51,647 bases of DNA from Spirochaetae bacterium HGW-Spirochaetae-2 (GTDB taxonomy: Bacteria > Spirochaetota > Spirochaetia > Sphaerochaetales > Sphaerochaetaceae). The DNA lies in contig PGXW01000047.1 of NCBI GenBank assembly GCA_002839355.1, forward strand, positions 1 to 51,647. Reading direction: 5' to 3'. Under the pieces are notes generated by a model. The model had not been told where the DNA came from, did no database searches, and saw nothing but the letters and a program-made list of their open reading frames with translations. Below are positions 15,921 through 24,665 of the stretch, piece by piece (positions within the stretch are counted from its first letter, which is position 1; each line of letters begins with the position of its first letter). The translations under genes and the position numbers were made by a program.

Positions 15921-16898
15921 TCATGTCAGTCCGAACAGACCCAAGGCATTGATATGGCCGATCTTTTCTGCATCGGTTTTTGAAACTTTCATCTCTTTGA
16001 AGACCGTCACCATATCGCCTATGGGAATCCATGGATGGTCTGATCCGAAGAGCATTCGGTCAGCTCCTGAAAAATTAAGTGCGAATTTGGCAATTTCGGC
16101 AGATGGAGAGACGATATCGAGATAAACATTTTTGAAATATTCGGAGGCAGGCTTGGTGATATATTCACGGCCTCTGCCTTTCGATTCGGTCTGTTCATCG
16201 ATACGTGGCAGCAGATAGGGTAAAATCCCCCCGCAATGGGGTTGAAGGATTTTTAGGCGGGGATACCGCTCCAGTAATCCAGACAGGATGATGCGGAGCA
16301 TGGCAAAGGAGTGGTCCACCATGAATCCCATCATCGGTATCATGAAGTGGTCTTTGATCTGGGGAGCCCAGAGGGGAACAGTCGGGTGGATGACAATCGG
16401 AATCCCGTCCTGTTCCAAGTGCTGGTAGAGTGCCTCGAATTCCTTATCGTCAACCTGTCGCTCTCCTAGATGGGAAAAAAGCAAAACGCCCTTTAGGCCT
16501 GCAGGAATCACCCGCTCATACTCGACAAGGGTCTCTTCGATTGTGGTAAAGGGGAGGACCGCAAGCCCGGCAAGTCGATCAGGATACTGCGTGCATGATG
16601 CCAAAGTAAAATCATTGATCAAGCGGGCGGCTGGCACCCTAAGGTGTTCATCCAACAATTCTGGACCAGGGATATTTGGCCCCACGATACTGATATCGAC
16701 TCCTGAGGCATCCATGTCTGCGATCTTTTTTTCCACAGAGTAGTCCGAGAGACGAATTCCTAGTCTTTGGTCTGTACCGAAACAGACCTGATACCGATCT
16801 TCATTGATGTGTTCCACACCAATGTATCCGGTGTTCTGTTTGAGTAGCTCCATGTAATCGGGAGAGAAAATATGGCTCTGGCAATCAATAAGCTTCAT
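15921..16898 (-). CDS. Amidohydrolase_2 family (ACMSD-like) metal-dependent hydrolase or decarboxylase
   Basis: A 325-residue TIM-barrel amidohydrolase. The first metal motif reads DCQSHIF instead of the usual HxH, so one ligand is replaced by Gln or supplied otherwise; IPIVIHPTV, LQPHCGGILPYLLPR and FGSDHPWIP provide the other His/Asp ligands. Relatives include aminocarboxymuconate-semialdehyde decarboxylase, gamma-resorcylate decarboxylase and sugar-acid lactonases. It follows a LacI regulator with a 4-bp ATGA overlap and is divergent from an aldolase/TAXI-TRAP operon bearing the same operator type. A lactonase role in acid-sugar breakdown is plausible but inferred. Confidence 0.82.
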   Translation of the reverse strand: MKLIDCQSHIFSPDYMELLKQNTGYIGVEHINEDRYQVCFGTDQRLGIRLSDYSVEKKIADMDASGVDISIVGPNIPGPELLDEHLRVPAARLINDFTLASCTQYPDRLAGLAVLPFTTIEETLVEYERVIPAGLKGVLLFSHLGERQVDDKEFEALYQHLEQDGIPIVIHPTVPLWAPQIKDHFMIPMMGFMVDHSFAMLRIILSGLLERYPRLKILQPHCGGILPYLLPRIDEQTESKGRGREYITKPASEYFKNVYLDIVSPSAEIAKFALNFSGADRMLFGSDHPWIPIGDMVTVFKEMKVSKTDAEKIGHINALGLFGLT

Positions 16899-17923
16899 GA
16901 GTCCTCCAACACCCGTGTCGAATTGCGTTCAATCAAATTCGTTGGGAGAATTATCTTGGTATGTTGCGTGTAGTCTTTTGTAAGGATCATCTCCACTGCC
17001 CGGGATCCCATTTCGTATCTTGGAACTCGGACTGCAGTCAAGGCCGGGTTGGTATATCGGGCGACCGAGGTGTCTCCCACGGAGATGACGGAGATGTGTT
17101 TGGGAATCTCAAGGCCCGCTTCATGTACTGCATGGTATAATCCGATGGCGATCGGTTCACATCCACAACAGAATGCGGTGACATCGGGACGTTTGCGCAG
17201 AATTTCCTTGGTCTTGTCATACCCGACCCGCTCGGTAAAACCGGCAAGACTTGCCAGCTGCGGATCGAATGGGATTCCATGCTTGTCTAAACTCTTCCGG
17301 TATCCGGTGAAGTGATCCATGCTGGTAAATACATTGGCGCCTCCGGTGATCAACCCAATTGATGAATGGTTCCGATCGATAAAGTAGTCGACTACCGATT
17401 CCATTGTTGCAACGTGGTCGATGGTTATGCAGGGAACGTCGACGCCTTGCGGTGTATTCGCAACGATGCGAAATCCGAAACGTTTTGCACGCTCGATCTG
17501 TCGATGTAAAAGCTCCCGGTAGGAGTCGTCATCGAATCCTCCACCAATGAGTACGATTCCCTTGACTCTGTTGCGCCAAAGCAGCTCATGATATTGCATC
17601 TCCCGGTGAGGTTCTCGTCCGGTATTGCACACAAACGAAAGATATCCCAGCTCCAGTGCCTTTTCAGAGGCGCCCTTTGCAATTTCACCGAAAAATTCGG
17701 CTGAAATATCACGGGCTATCAAACCGATGACCGGATTGAAGTCCTGTTTGAGCTGCTGTGCGGCGATACTTGGTGAGTAGTGGAGGGTTTCTATGGCAAT
17801 GAGGACGCGTGCACGCAACTCGGCCGATACCGGATACCCGGTATCGTTAATGATACGGGACACTGTGGCAGTCGAGGTCTTCGCGAGTTTTGCCACGTCG
17901 GATATCGAAGTGCGTTTTTGCAT
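16895..17923 (-). CDS. LacI-family transcriptional regulator
   Basis: Typical LacI repressor: N-terminal helix-turn-helix (ISDVAKLAKTSTATVSRIIN) and hinge, then a periplasmic-binding-like sensor domain (VIGLIARDISAEFFGEIAKG, ISVISVGDTSVARYTNPALTAV). I use the ATG at 17923; a TTG at 17947 would add eight residues, and neither has a clear ribosome binding site. A LacI-type operator lies upstream (17978-17995), suggesting autoregulation, and a better one overlaps the divergent promoter at 18246-18274, so it likely represses the aldolase/TAXI-TRAP operon. Confidence 0.93.
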   Translation of the reverse strand: MQKRTSISDVAKLAKTSTATVSRIINDTGYPVSAELRARVLIAIETLHYSPSIAAQQLKQDFNPVIGLIARDISAEFFGEIAKGASEKALELGYLSFVCNTGREPHREMQYHELLWRNRVKGIVLIGGGFDDDSYRELLHRQIERAKRFGFRIVANTPQGVDVPCITIDHVATMESVVDYFIDRNHSSIGLITGGANVFTSMDHFTGYRKSLDKHGIPFDPQLASLAGFTERVGYDKTKEILRKRPDVTAFCCGCEPIAIGLYHAVHEAGLEIPKHISVISVGDTSVARYTNPALTAVRVPRYEMGSRAVEMILTKDYTQHTKIILPTNLIERNSTRVLEDS

Positions 17924-17977
17924 AAAGTAATAATTGCAGGGAAACAACTAGCTGTCAATGGACAAAGCAAATAATGC

Positions 17978-17995
17978 TTAGTAATCGATTTCTTA
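17978..17995. promoter_or_regulatory. Candidate LacI operator near the regulator's own start
   Basis: TTAGTAATCGATTTCTTA contains the LacI-family core AATCGATT and matches the left half of the operator at 18255-18270 (TAGTAATCG). It lies 55 bp upstream of the lacI-type start. The 18000-18240 stretch between the two sites is very AT-rich and has no gene. Confidence 0.5.
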
Positions 17996-18245
17996 CACAT
18001 AAGTATAACTACAGAAGATAAAAATTTGTAGATTAGATAATCTAAATGAAATAAATATGAATATAATTAGCTATTCCATGTAAATTTTTATGTTTCAATC
18101 CATCTATAGCGAAGAAAAATTACGTGAAGAGGAAGCACGATGAATTTATTGAAATAAATAAATAAATGTTAAAAATTAATCTATTAGATTTAAATATAAG
18201 CAAAAATTATAAAAAAATGGAGAAGTAAATATATTAAAATTTTAT

Positions 18246-18274
18246 TTGACAGCATAGTAATCGTTTACTATACT
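18246..18274 (+). promoter_or_regulatory. Promoter with embedded LacI operator for the aldolase/TAXI operon
   Basis: TTGACA (18246-18251), 17-bp spacer, TATACT (18269-18274). The spacer contains TAGTAATCGTTTACTA (18255-18270), whose six-base arms TAGTAA/TTACTA are a perfect inverted repeat around a central CG (AATCGTTT fits the LacI-family AANCGNTT rule). Binding here would block RNA polymerase directly. Confidence 0.82.
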
Positions 18275-18328
18275 TTAGAAAAACTGAGACCACAAGAACG
18301 GCATATAAGCCGATTACACAGGAGGTAC

Positions 18329-19282
18329 ATGATGGATAAGACAGGAAAATGGGAGAACATCTTTCCCGCAGTCTGTATTCCTCTCAATGACGATTATACA
18401 GTCAATGAGTTTGAATTCAGAGCCTATCTTCAGTGGCTGGTAAAGCATGAACTGATCGATGGAATTGTAACGAATGGACACACTGGAGAGATCAGCTCCT
18501 TCCGACCATTTGAGCGGGCTCAGATCACCAAGATCGCCGCCGAGGAAGTTGGACACAAGGTCCATATTATTTCTGGCGTGTCGGCAGAGAGTACCATCGA
18601 GACAATCGAACATGCTCTCGAGGCACAGAATGCAGGTGCAGATGGAATTCTCCTCATGCCGCCCCATACTTGGCTTCGCTTTGGAATGAAGCAAGAGGCG
18701 GTCATTAGGTTTTTCGAAGATGTGGCTGCAGCAATCGATATCGGTATCATCATCCACCTCTATCCATCCACAACAAAAGCGTTCTACAAAGTCGAGACGA
18801 TCCTTGAGTTGGCAAAGATTCCCAATGTGAAGGCATTGAAGATGGGTACCCGCGATATGGCTCTCTATGAGAGGGATTTGAGAATTCTCAAGGCTGAGGC
18901 TCCTGAGCTGACCATCCTGACGTGCCATGATGAGTTCATCGTTTCAACCATGTATCCTTATCCAGGAGTCGACGGTGCCTTGATTGGTTTCGGATGTGCG
19001 ATTCCAGAGCTGATCACCGACGCATGGAGGTCATGCAAGAAGGATGATTTCAGCAAGGCCCGTTTGTACCAAGACAAGATTTTTTATGTCTCCCAGGCCA
19101 TCTACGGGATTGGTGAGCCTTCCGCGGATGCTCACGCTCGGATGAAAGAGGTGTTGAAACAACGTGGATTGTTCAGCTCGGCATTGATGAGATTGCCGGT
19201 TCTACCACTCTCACAGGAGGAGAAGGACAAGGTTGCGAAGGCACTTGTCAATTCGGGAACAGAAAAAGTTAACTTGGTTTGA
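18329..19282 (+). CDS. DHDPS/NanA-superfamily aldolase or dehydratase (first)
   Basis: A 317-residue class I aldolase-fold protein. The Schiff-base lysine is Lys171 (VKALKMGT) and the catalytic tyrosine Tyr145 (HLYPSTTK); the usual GTTGE loop reads NGHTGE (49-54). The loop after LMPPHTW differs from true DapA, so the substrate is probably a 2-keto acid and not aspartate semialdehyde. AGGAGG lies 3 nt before tandem ATGs; 18332 is the alternative. First gene of an operon with a TAXI-TRAP importer and under a LacI operator, so it likely processes the imported compound. Confidence 0.87.
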   Translation: MMDKTGKWENIFPAVCIPLNDDYTVNEFEFRAYLQWLVKHELIDGIVTNGHTGEISSFRPFERAQITKIAAEEVGHKVHIISGVSAESTIETIEHALEAQNAGADGILLMPPHTWLRFGMKQEAVIRFFEDVAAAIDIGIIIHLYPSTTKAFYKVETILELAKIPNVKALKMGTRDMALYERDLRILKAEAPELTILTCHDEFIVSTMYPYPGVDGALIGFGCAIPELITDAWRSCKKDDFSKARLYQDKIFYVSQAIYGIGEPSADAHARMKEVLKQRGLFSSALMRLPVLPLSQEEKDKVAKALVNSGTEKVNLV

Positions 19283-19347
19283 TACGGTTCAATCAATACA
19301 GAGGCTCCGACCCGGAGTTTCTGTATGAAAAATAGGAGGATTTTCCA

Positions 19348-20310
19348 ATGAAGAAATGTACAGTATTGTTGCTTGCCTTGCTTCTCGCCAGTTCGTTCTC
19401 GTTGTTCGCAGCAGGGCAGGCGGAAAGCTCGGGATTGCCGAGATTCGTAGAAATCGGGACAGCTGGAACTGGTGGAGCATATTACCCGATTGGTATCGCG
19501 ATGGCCGAGGTGGTCAATGCAAATCTTGCTACACAGGCTACTGCACAAGTTACAGGTGGCGCAGTAGACAACATCCGCTTGATCCAGGATGGAAGTGTTA
19601 AGGTCGCACTGACCACCACCAGTTCTGCGTATAAGGGCTTGAACGGAATTAATCCGTTTCCCACCAAAAGTGATCGGGTTGCCGGTATGTTCGGAAACCT
19701 TACACAGGGTGTCTACCAAATTGCAGTACGCGAGGGTTCTGGTATCAGGTCGGTCAAGGATCTGGTTGGCAAGCGTGTCTCCTTGGGACCTCAGGGCAAC
19801 CTTGGGGTTGAGATGTCTGATTACGTATTCAAGGCTGCTGGATTCAGCATCAGCGATGTTCGTGCTACATTTCTCTCGTATGATGAAGGTGTGACTATGC
19901 TGGCTGATGGAAATCTTGATGCAGTAGTTGTTCAGACTGCATTGCCCAACCCGGCTCTCCGGCAGCTTGAGGCGACTGGAGGCAAAGTGTATCTCATCTC
20001 ACTGCCTGAGGATGTCATTGAGAAGGTTGCCACTGATCACCCTTATTTCGCACGGTTTGTCATTCCCAAGAGCATGTATGGTTCTGCCGCTGATATCGTT
20101 ACGCTGAACAGCACCAACATGGCTATTGTGGACAAGAATTTGTCTGAGGATGTAGTGTATACTCTTACCAAGGCGATGCTCGACAACATCGAGGCTATCA
20201 GGAATTCACATCCAGCTGCGAGTGCATTTAATCTTAAGGATGCCTCACAGGTTCCCATTCCTTTGCATCCGGGTGCCAAGCGTTACTTCAGGGAGAAGGG
20301 TATCCTGTAG
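19348..20310 (+). CDS. TAXI-type TRAP transporter solute-binding protein
   Basis: 320 residues with a signal peptide (about 1-22, cleaved near SLFAAGQAES) followed by the TAXI pattern: FVEIGTAGTGGAYYPIGIAMAEVVN, NIRLIQDGSVKVALTTTSSAYKG, VREGSGIRSVKDLVGKRVSLGPQGN and LDAVVVQTALPNPALRQLE. It captures an unknown small organic acid in the periplasm and hands it to the fused permease encoded 10 bp downstream. AATAGGAGGATT precedes the ATG. The 65-bp gap to the aldolase gene includes a small hairpin but no clear terminator. Confidence 0.92.
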   Translation: MKKCTVLLLALLLASSFSLFAAGQAESSGLPRFVEIGTAGTGGAYYPIGIAMAEVVNANLATQATAQVTGGAVDNIRLIQDGSVKVALTTTSSAYKGLNGINPFPTKSDRVAGMFGNLTQGVYQIAVREGSGIRSVKDLVGKRVSLGPQGNLGVEMSDYVFKAAGFSISDVRATFLSYDEGVTMLADGNLDAVVVQTALPNPALRQLEATGGKVYLISLPEDVIEKVATDHPYFARFVIPKSMYGSAADIVTLNSTNMAIVDKNLSEDVVYTLTKAMLDNIEAIRNSHPAASAFNLKDASQVPIPLHPGAKRYFREKGIL

Positions 20311-20320
20311 GAGGATTTGA

Positions 20321-22174
20321 ATGAAAGTTAACATACCGTATTCGGCACGCTTCACCAAGATCCTTCTCATTGTAAGTTCTGTGATATTTCTTTATACGAG
20401 TGGTTTTGGAAGTTTCAGTACCCTGACACAGCGTTCGCTTCACTGGACCTTCATGACCATGGCAACTTTTTTATTGCTCTCGCCCAAGTCCATGGTGGGG
20501 AAGATCGCGAAGTATATGCTATCGTTGGTAGTGCTGGTTGCCGGTACGTATGTTATCTTGACGTGGCCCCAGAGAATCTATGGGGTAGGCGTAGTGAGCA
20601 CTATGGATCAGGTCATGGGTATTAGTGCCATCCTGGTCCTGCTCATTGCGGTGAAGATGACCGTGGGATGGGGCCTCGCCGCAACGGCTGGCATATTTCT
20701 CATCTATGCGGTATTTGGTCAGATATTTCCCGGGTTCCTTGGTCACTCTGGGGTCAACATTTCCAGATTGGCAAATTTTCTCTACCTAACTACTGAAGGA
20801 GTCTTTGGTGTCGCAATCGGTATTTCCTCCACATACATCATTGCATTTGTCATCTTTGGTGCAGTACTGAAAGCCTATGGCGGGGGAGAGTGGTTTGTCG
20901 ATGTCTCGTATGCTCTTGCAGGACGGTATCGTGGAGGTCCTGCAAAGACAGCAATCGTTGCCAGTGCTCTAATGGGGACAGTAAGTGGTGCTCCGGTTGC
21001 AAATGTAGCCACAACCGGTACGTTCACCATTCCACTGATGAAAAGGGTCGGATTTACGGCGACCACCGCTGGTGCAATTGAGGCAGTCGCTTCCACAGGA
21101 GGGATGTTTCTTCCTCCTGTCATGGGGGCAGGGGCATTCATCATGGCTGAGTATCTGAACAAGCCCTACCTGGAGGTAATCAAGGCGGCGGTGATTCCCG
21201 CTCTGCTTTTTTATCTTGCGCTGTTCCTTATTGCTGATGTCCGGGCCGCCAAGCGAAATCTCAAAGGTCTTCCCGCTTCCGAGTTACCCAGTATCAAGGA
21301 TGCTATTCTCAAGCGTGGATACCATGGGCTTCCTCTTCTCTTTCTGATTACTACCATCGTTATTGGGTGGAGTCCACTTAGAGCAGCGTTTTGGTCCATC
21401 ATGCTGGCAGCACTTTTAAGTATCACATTCAATCGCAAACCAAAGGAATGGATCTCTCGTCTGATTCAGGCGTTGTATGAGGGCTCAAAACAAACTGTTC
21501 CCATCGCGGTTGCGTGTGCCGGTGCTGGGATCATCGTGGGTGTTCTGGGAGTAACAGGATTGGGAACAAAGATCGCCACTGGATTGTTCAATCTTGCGAA
21601 TGGTAACCTACTCCTTGGGTTGCTATTTACCATGGTCTCGGCAATCATCCTCGGTGCGGGGATGCCGGTGACTGCGGTCTACATTATCTTGGCTGCTACA
21701 CTGGTCCAGCCGTTGATATCTATGGGCGTGGTTCCCATTGCCGCCCACATGTTCATATTCATCTTCTCTGCCATGGCAGGGTTGACTCCACCGGTGGCGA
21801 TCACAAGCTATACGGCTGCAGGAATTGCCGGGGCTGAGCCCAACAAAGTAGCTCTCCAAGCGTTTCTCTATGGCTTGCCAGGATTTCTTATTCCATTCTT
21901 GTTTGTAATCTCTCCAACGTTGCTGATGCAAGGTCCCTTTATTGGAATTGTCACCTCAGTCATTTCTGCGATCGTTGGAATCATCTGTCTTGTGATTACG
22001 ATCGAGGGGTATTTTATCGTAAAATGGCCAACAGTACTCCGAGGATTCTTTCTCGTTACAGCACTCTTGATGCTCTGGGCAGGATGGGTTTCCGACGTAA
22101 TCGGAATCAGTCTTATCGCCATCAGCGTCATCTCTCGCTTGGTGTTGCACCGCAAGGAACTCAAACAAGTTTGA
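20321..22174 (+). CDS. TRAP transporter fused 4TM/12TM permease
   Basis: 617 residues with about 16 or more membrane helices. The N-terminal part acts as the DctQ-like small subunit and the rest as DctM (GTVSGAPVANVATTGTFTIPLMKRVGF, ASTGGMFLPPVMGAGAFIMAEYL, AGMPVTAVYIILAATLVQPL, AGLTPPVAITSYTAAGIAGA). TAXI systems typically use such fusions. GTAGGAGGATTTGA precedes the ATG. It is the last gene of the LacI-controlled operon and is followed by a C-type terminator element at 22236. Confidence 0.93.
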   Translation: MKVNIPYSARFTKILLIVSSVIFLYTSGFGSFSTLTQRSLHWTFMTMATFLLLSPKSMVGKIAKYMLSLVVLVAGTYVILTWPQRIYGVGVVSTMDQVMGISAILVLLIAVKMTVGWGLAATAGIFLIYAVFGQIFPGFLGHSGVNISRLANFLYLTTEGVFGVAIGISSTYIIAFVIFGAVLKAYGGGEWFVDVSYALAGRYRGGPAKTAIVASALMGTVSGAPVANVATTGTFTIPLMKRVGFTATTAGAIEAVASTGGMFLPPVMGAGAFIMAEYLNKPYLEVIKAAVIPALLFYLALFLIADVRAAKRNLKGLPASELPSIKDAILKRGYHGLPLLFLITTIVIGWSPLRAAFWSIMLAALLSITFNRKPKEWISRLIQALYEGSKQTVPIAVACAGAGIIVGVLGVTGLGTKIATGLFNLANGNLLLGLLFTMVSAIILGAGMPVTAVYIILAATLVQPLISMGVVPIAAHMFIFIFSAMAGLTPPVAITSYTAAGIAGAEPNKVALQAFLYGLPGFLIPFLFVISPTLLMQGPFIGIVTSVISAIVGIICLVITIEGYFIVKWPTVLRGFFLVTALLMLWAGWVSDVIGISLIAISVISRLVLHRKELKQV

Positions 22175-22235
22175 TCGCCATGTAGTCAGGAGTCCCCGAA
22201 TTCGTCTCGTTCGCCGCTACGATGGAGAACCATCT

Positions 22236-22312
22236 CGGCAAGTGCCGGGCACCGTTTTTAGAATTTCCAGGCAGTTGTGAGGGAAAAATCTTTCCCTACG
22301 CGCCTATTGGCT
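22236..22312 (+). repeat. Repeat family C, copy 3
   Basis: AGTGCCGGGCAC followed by CGTTTTTA, then CCAGGCAGTTGTGAGGGAAAAATC and a hairpin GGGAAA (22281-22286) with TTTCCC (22291-22296), ending CTACGCGCCTATTGGC. It stands 61 bp after the TRAP permease and would work as its terminator. It runs into the long form of repeat A. Confidence 0.68.
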
Positions 22313-22357
22313 GATCGGCTCTTCCATTGCCGCTCCCATACTGAACGCACCGAAAAG

Positions 22358-22609
22358 CCGGCCAATGGGTCGCTACCCATTCGCTTGATAGCGGGATAAT
22401 CTCCTTGGTTCTGCCAGCTGTTTCTCGGCGGGAGCAGCAGCCCGTTGCTACTTTCTCCATATGTTTGGGTATAATCGGATATCGTCCTCCCTTCTGGAAC
22501 GAGGATTTTGAGGAGATTCTTCCTGGTACGTGTTTTCCACATAACCCATCAGAAATAGCCTAGAAGCCCGGTTTTCGGGCTGAACGAGGATTTCCTTCCT
22601 AATACCGGG
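22358..22609 (+). repeat. Repeat family A, copy 4 (long form)
   Basis: Collinear with copy 1 (7680-7930) over its whole 250 bp, with few differences. Core at 22517-22609 with hairpin AGCCCG-GTTTT-CGGGCT type. A degenerate second core follows to about 22690 (TTACCCATCAGTAATAGC, GATACCGGCAG). The remaining 22691-22836 has no gene and lies after the 3' end of the minus-strand lyase gene. Confidence 0.87.
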
Positions 22610-22836
22610 AGTTTACCCATCAGTAATAGCTTTGATGCCAGTTTCTCAAGTTGAACGTGGAATATGATTCCCATCTGATACCGGCAGTTGCCCAGGGTCG
22701 ATGAGTTTCAAGCAACCCAGAGTAGATGAATAAAGAACTCTTCTTTTTGTCCAATTGTCATAATATGCATGTTATGGATATTATTCACTTACCTTTGGGG
22801 CAAGTTCCAGATTTACCAAGGGCCCCATTAAAAAGA

Positions 22837-23712
22837 TTAAAGCCAAGACTCAACTATTTTCAGAGCTTCCCGAACATTTCCCTGCTGCTGACTACTCAAC
22901 GGTAAGAATGGTCGCCGACATGGTCCACAAGGAACACCCAATACCTCCATGGCATATTTTGCCGCTGAAAAAATACCGTTCTCCACCAACGCTTCAATGA
23001 AAGCATTTAAAGTGGATTGGACCTCCCTAGCCTGAGACAAATCACCATGAGTAAACCGATCACGAATCTCCTTGAAGATTCGTGGACAGATATTCACCGT
23101 AGTGCCTATCGTAGCATGTGCCCCGGCAGTCATGCTGTAGAGGTACATCTCATCAAACCCGTTGTACAGGATTTTATCAGGGAAAGCCTCGTGTATGCGT
23201 TCCAATTCATAGAGATTCATTGAGGTGTGTTTGATTCCAATGATCCTGGAATCGTTGAGGAGAGATGAATTCATCTTCTTGGAGAAGGTAATACCCGTAA
23301 ACTGAGGGATGTTATATACAATTACACCAATATGTAAAGCTTCCACAACCGAGCGATAATGGTATTCGACCTCCATAGGTGTGTAGCTATAGTAGATAGG
23401 TGGTATGAGCGAGACGGCTTGGGCACCACAAGCTTGGGCATGGATGGATAAATCAACCACCGAAGCAGTGCTTAAAGCTCCAGTATGCACAATGAACGGC
23501 ACTTCGCCTGACACCTCGGAGGCTACTACTTCCACCAATCTCTTCCTTTCGTTCCTCTCCAAGAGCAGTCCCTCGCCAGAGGATCCGCAACAATAGAAGC
23601 CTTCAACTCCCTGGTCCAATTCATAGTTTACCAACTTTACAAGAGCCTGTTCGTCAAGGTTTCCCTGTTCATCCACAGGAGTCAATAGGGCTGCATAGAT
23701 TCCATTCATCAC
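22837..23712 (-). CDS. NanA-like N-acetylneuraminate lyase family aldolase
   Basis: A 291-residue DHDPS-superfamily lyase, closer in motifs to N-acetylneuraminate lyase than to DapA: FYCCGSSGEGLLL (39-51), Tyr133 in VYNIPQFTG, and Schiff-base Lys161 in GIKHTSMNLYELERI. It would cleave a 2-keto-3-deoxy acid (sialic acid or a shorter sugar acid) to pyruvate and an aldehyde. Last gene of a minus-strand cluster with an SDR, a mandelate-racemase-family enzyme, a DctPQM importer and an IclR regulator. That company favours a 2-keto-3-deoxy sugar acid made by the dehydratase over sialic acid, as no nanE or nanK is here. Confidence 0.88.
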   Translation of the reverse strand: MMNGIYAALLTPVDEQGNLDEQALVKLVNYELDQGVEGFYCCGSSGEGLLLERNERKRLVEVVASEVSGEVPFIVHTGALSTASVVDLSIHAQACGAQAVSLIPPIYYSYTPMEVEYHYRSVVEALHIGVIVYNIPQFTGITFSKKMNSSLLNDSRIIGIKHTSMNLYELERIHEAFPDKILYNGFDEMYLYSMTAGAHATIGTTVNICPRIFKEIRDRFTHGDLSQAREVQSTLNAFIEALVENGIFSAAKYAMEVLGVPCGPCRRPFLPLSSQQQGNVREALKIVESWL

Positions 23713-23814
23713 TTTACTTCTCCATATATAATTGCATTTCCACCAGATTCCCAGGCTTCAAGGCCAGATTTGATCATCCGGTTAATCAGATCTACTTTAA
23801 ATTACAAGAGGCAA

Positions 23815-24645
23815 TTACCAAGCTGTCCAACCACCATCCACAACCAGATTCGCCCCTGTCATATATTTTGATGCATCGGAAGCGAGAAAAATCACAGCAC
23901 CATTGTATTCGTCAGCCTGCGCCATTCGTCCCATGGGCATACGCTGGCAGTAGTTTCTTTGGAATTCCTCATCTTGCGTTTCTCTAAAGACACCAGAAGG
24001 GGTAAGGATGTTCACGCGTATTCCAGATCTTCCCCAGTAGGTAGCGCAATAGCGGGTTAGATTGTATAGCCCGCTCTTGGCCGCCGAATAAGCCACTGGC
24101 TTGATAAATGGAACTCCAGTCTTCTCCTTCTTATATGCATAGATGTCTTGCACCGGACTCACCATTCCGTAGATGGATCCGATATTGATAATCGATCCCC
24201 CGCTAGTATTTGCAATCATTAAAGCTCCTACTGCTTGGGTCATGAGGAAGGTGCCCACAAGGTTGACTTCAATAACTTCCCGGAACACTTCCTCGGGAAA
24301 CTGTTCAAAAGGACCCGAAACCTCGGGGGGCGCACTGGGCTGGGTATCAATACCTGCGTTATTCACCAGTACTTCTGGAGTCCCCCACTGTTGTACTACT
24401 TCCTTAAGACCACGATCGATAGATGCCTTGTCGGCAATATTGACAGAGTGTATTGAAAGATTTTCGCTTGCAGCGAGTTCTGGGCCAAAGACAGCTAGCT
24501 TTCTCTTTTCGTCTGCCGAGCGAGAAAAAATAGCGATTCTTGCTCCACGTTCATGGAATTCCTTTACGAATTCGGCACCAATTTGGCCAAAGCCCCCAGT
24601 GATTACGATAATTTTCCCAGTTATATCAAATAAGGTATCTTTCAT
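23815..24645 (-). CDS. Short-chain dehydrogenase/reductase
   Basis: A 276-residue SDR with the NAD(P)-binding TGGFGQIG near residue 15, NNAG (VLVNNAGIDTQ), the catalytic Ser in INIGSIYG, and YSAAK as the catalytic Tyr/Lys pair. I chose ATG 24645 because GGAGG sits 7 nt upstream; the longer frame from 24663 lacks one. It probably oxidises a sugar-acid hydroxyl in the pathway of this cluster. It starts 21 bp after the end of the enolase-superfamily gene. Confidence 0.9.
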   Translation of the reverse strand: MKDTLFDITGKIIVITGGFGQIGAEFVKEFHERGARIAIFSRSADEKRKLAVFGPELAASENLSIHSVNIADKASIDRGLKEVVQQWGTPEVLVNNAGIDTQPSAPPEVSGPFEQFPEEVFREVIEVNLVGTFLMTQAVGALMIANTSGGSIINIGSIYGMVSPVQDIYAYKKEKTGVPFIKPVAYSAAKSGLYNLTRYCATYWGRSGIRVNILTPSGVFRETQDEEFQRNYCQRMPMGRMAQADEYNGAVIFLASDASKYMTGANLVVDGGWTAW

Positions 24646-24665
24646 GGTTTTCCTCCAGCACACAT

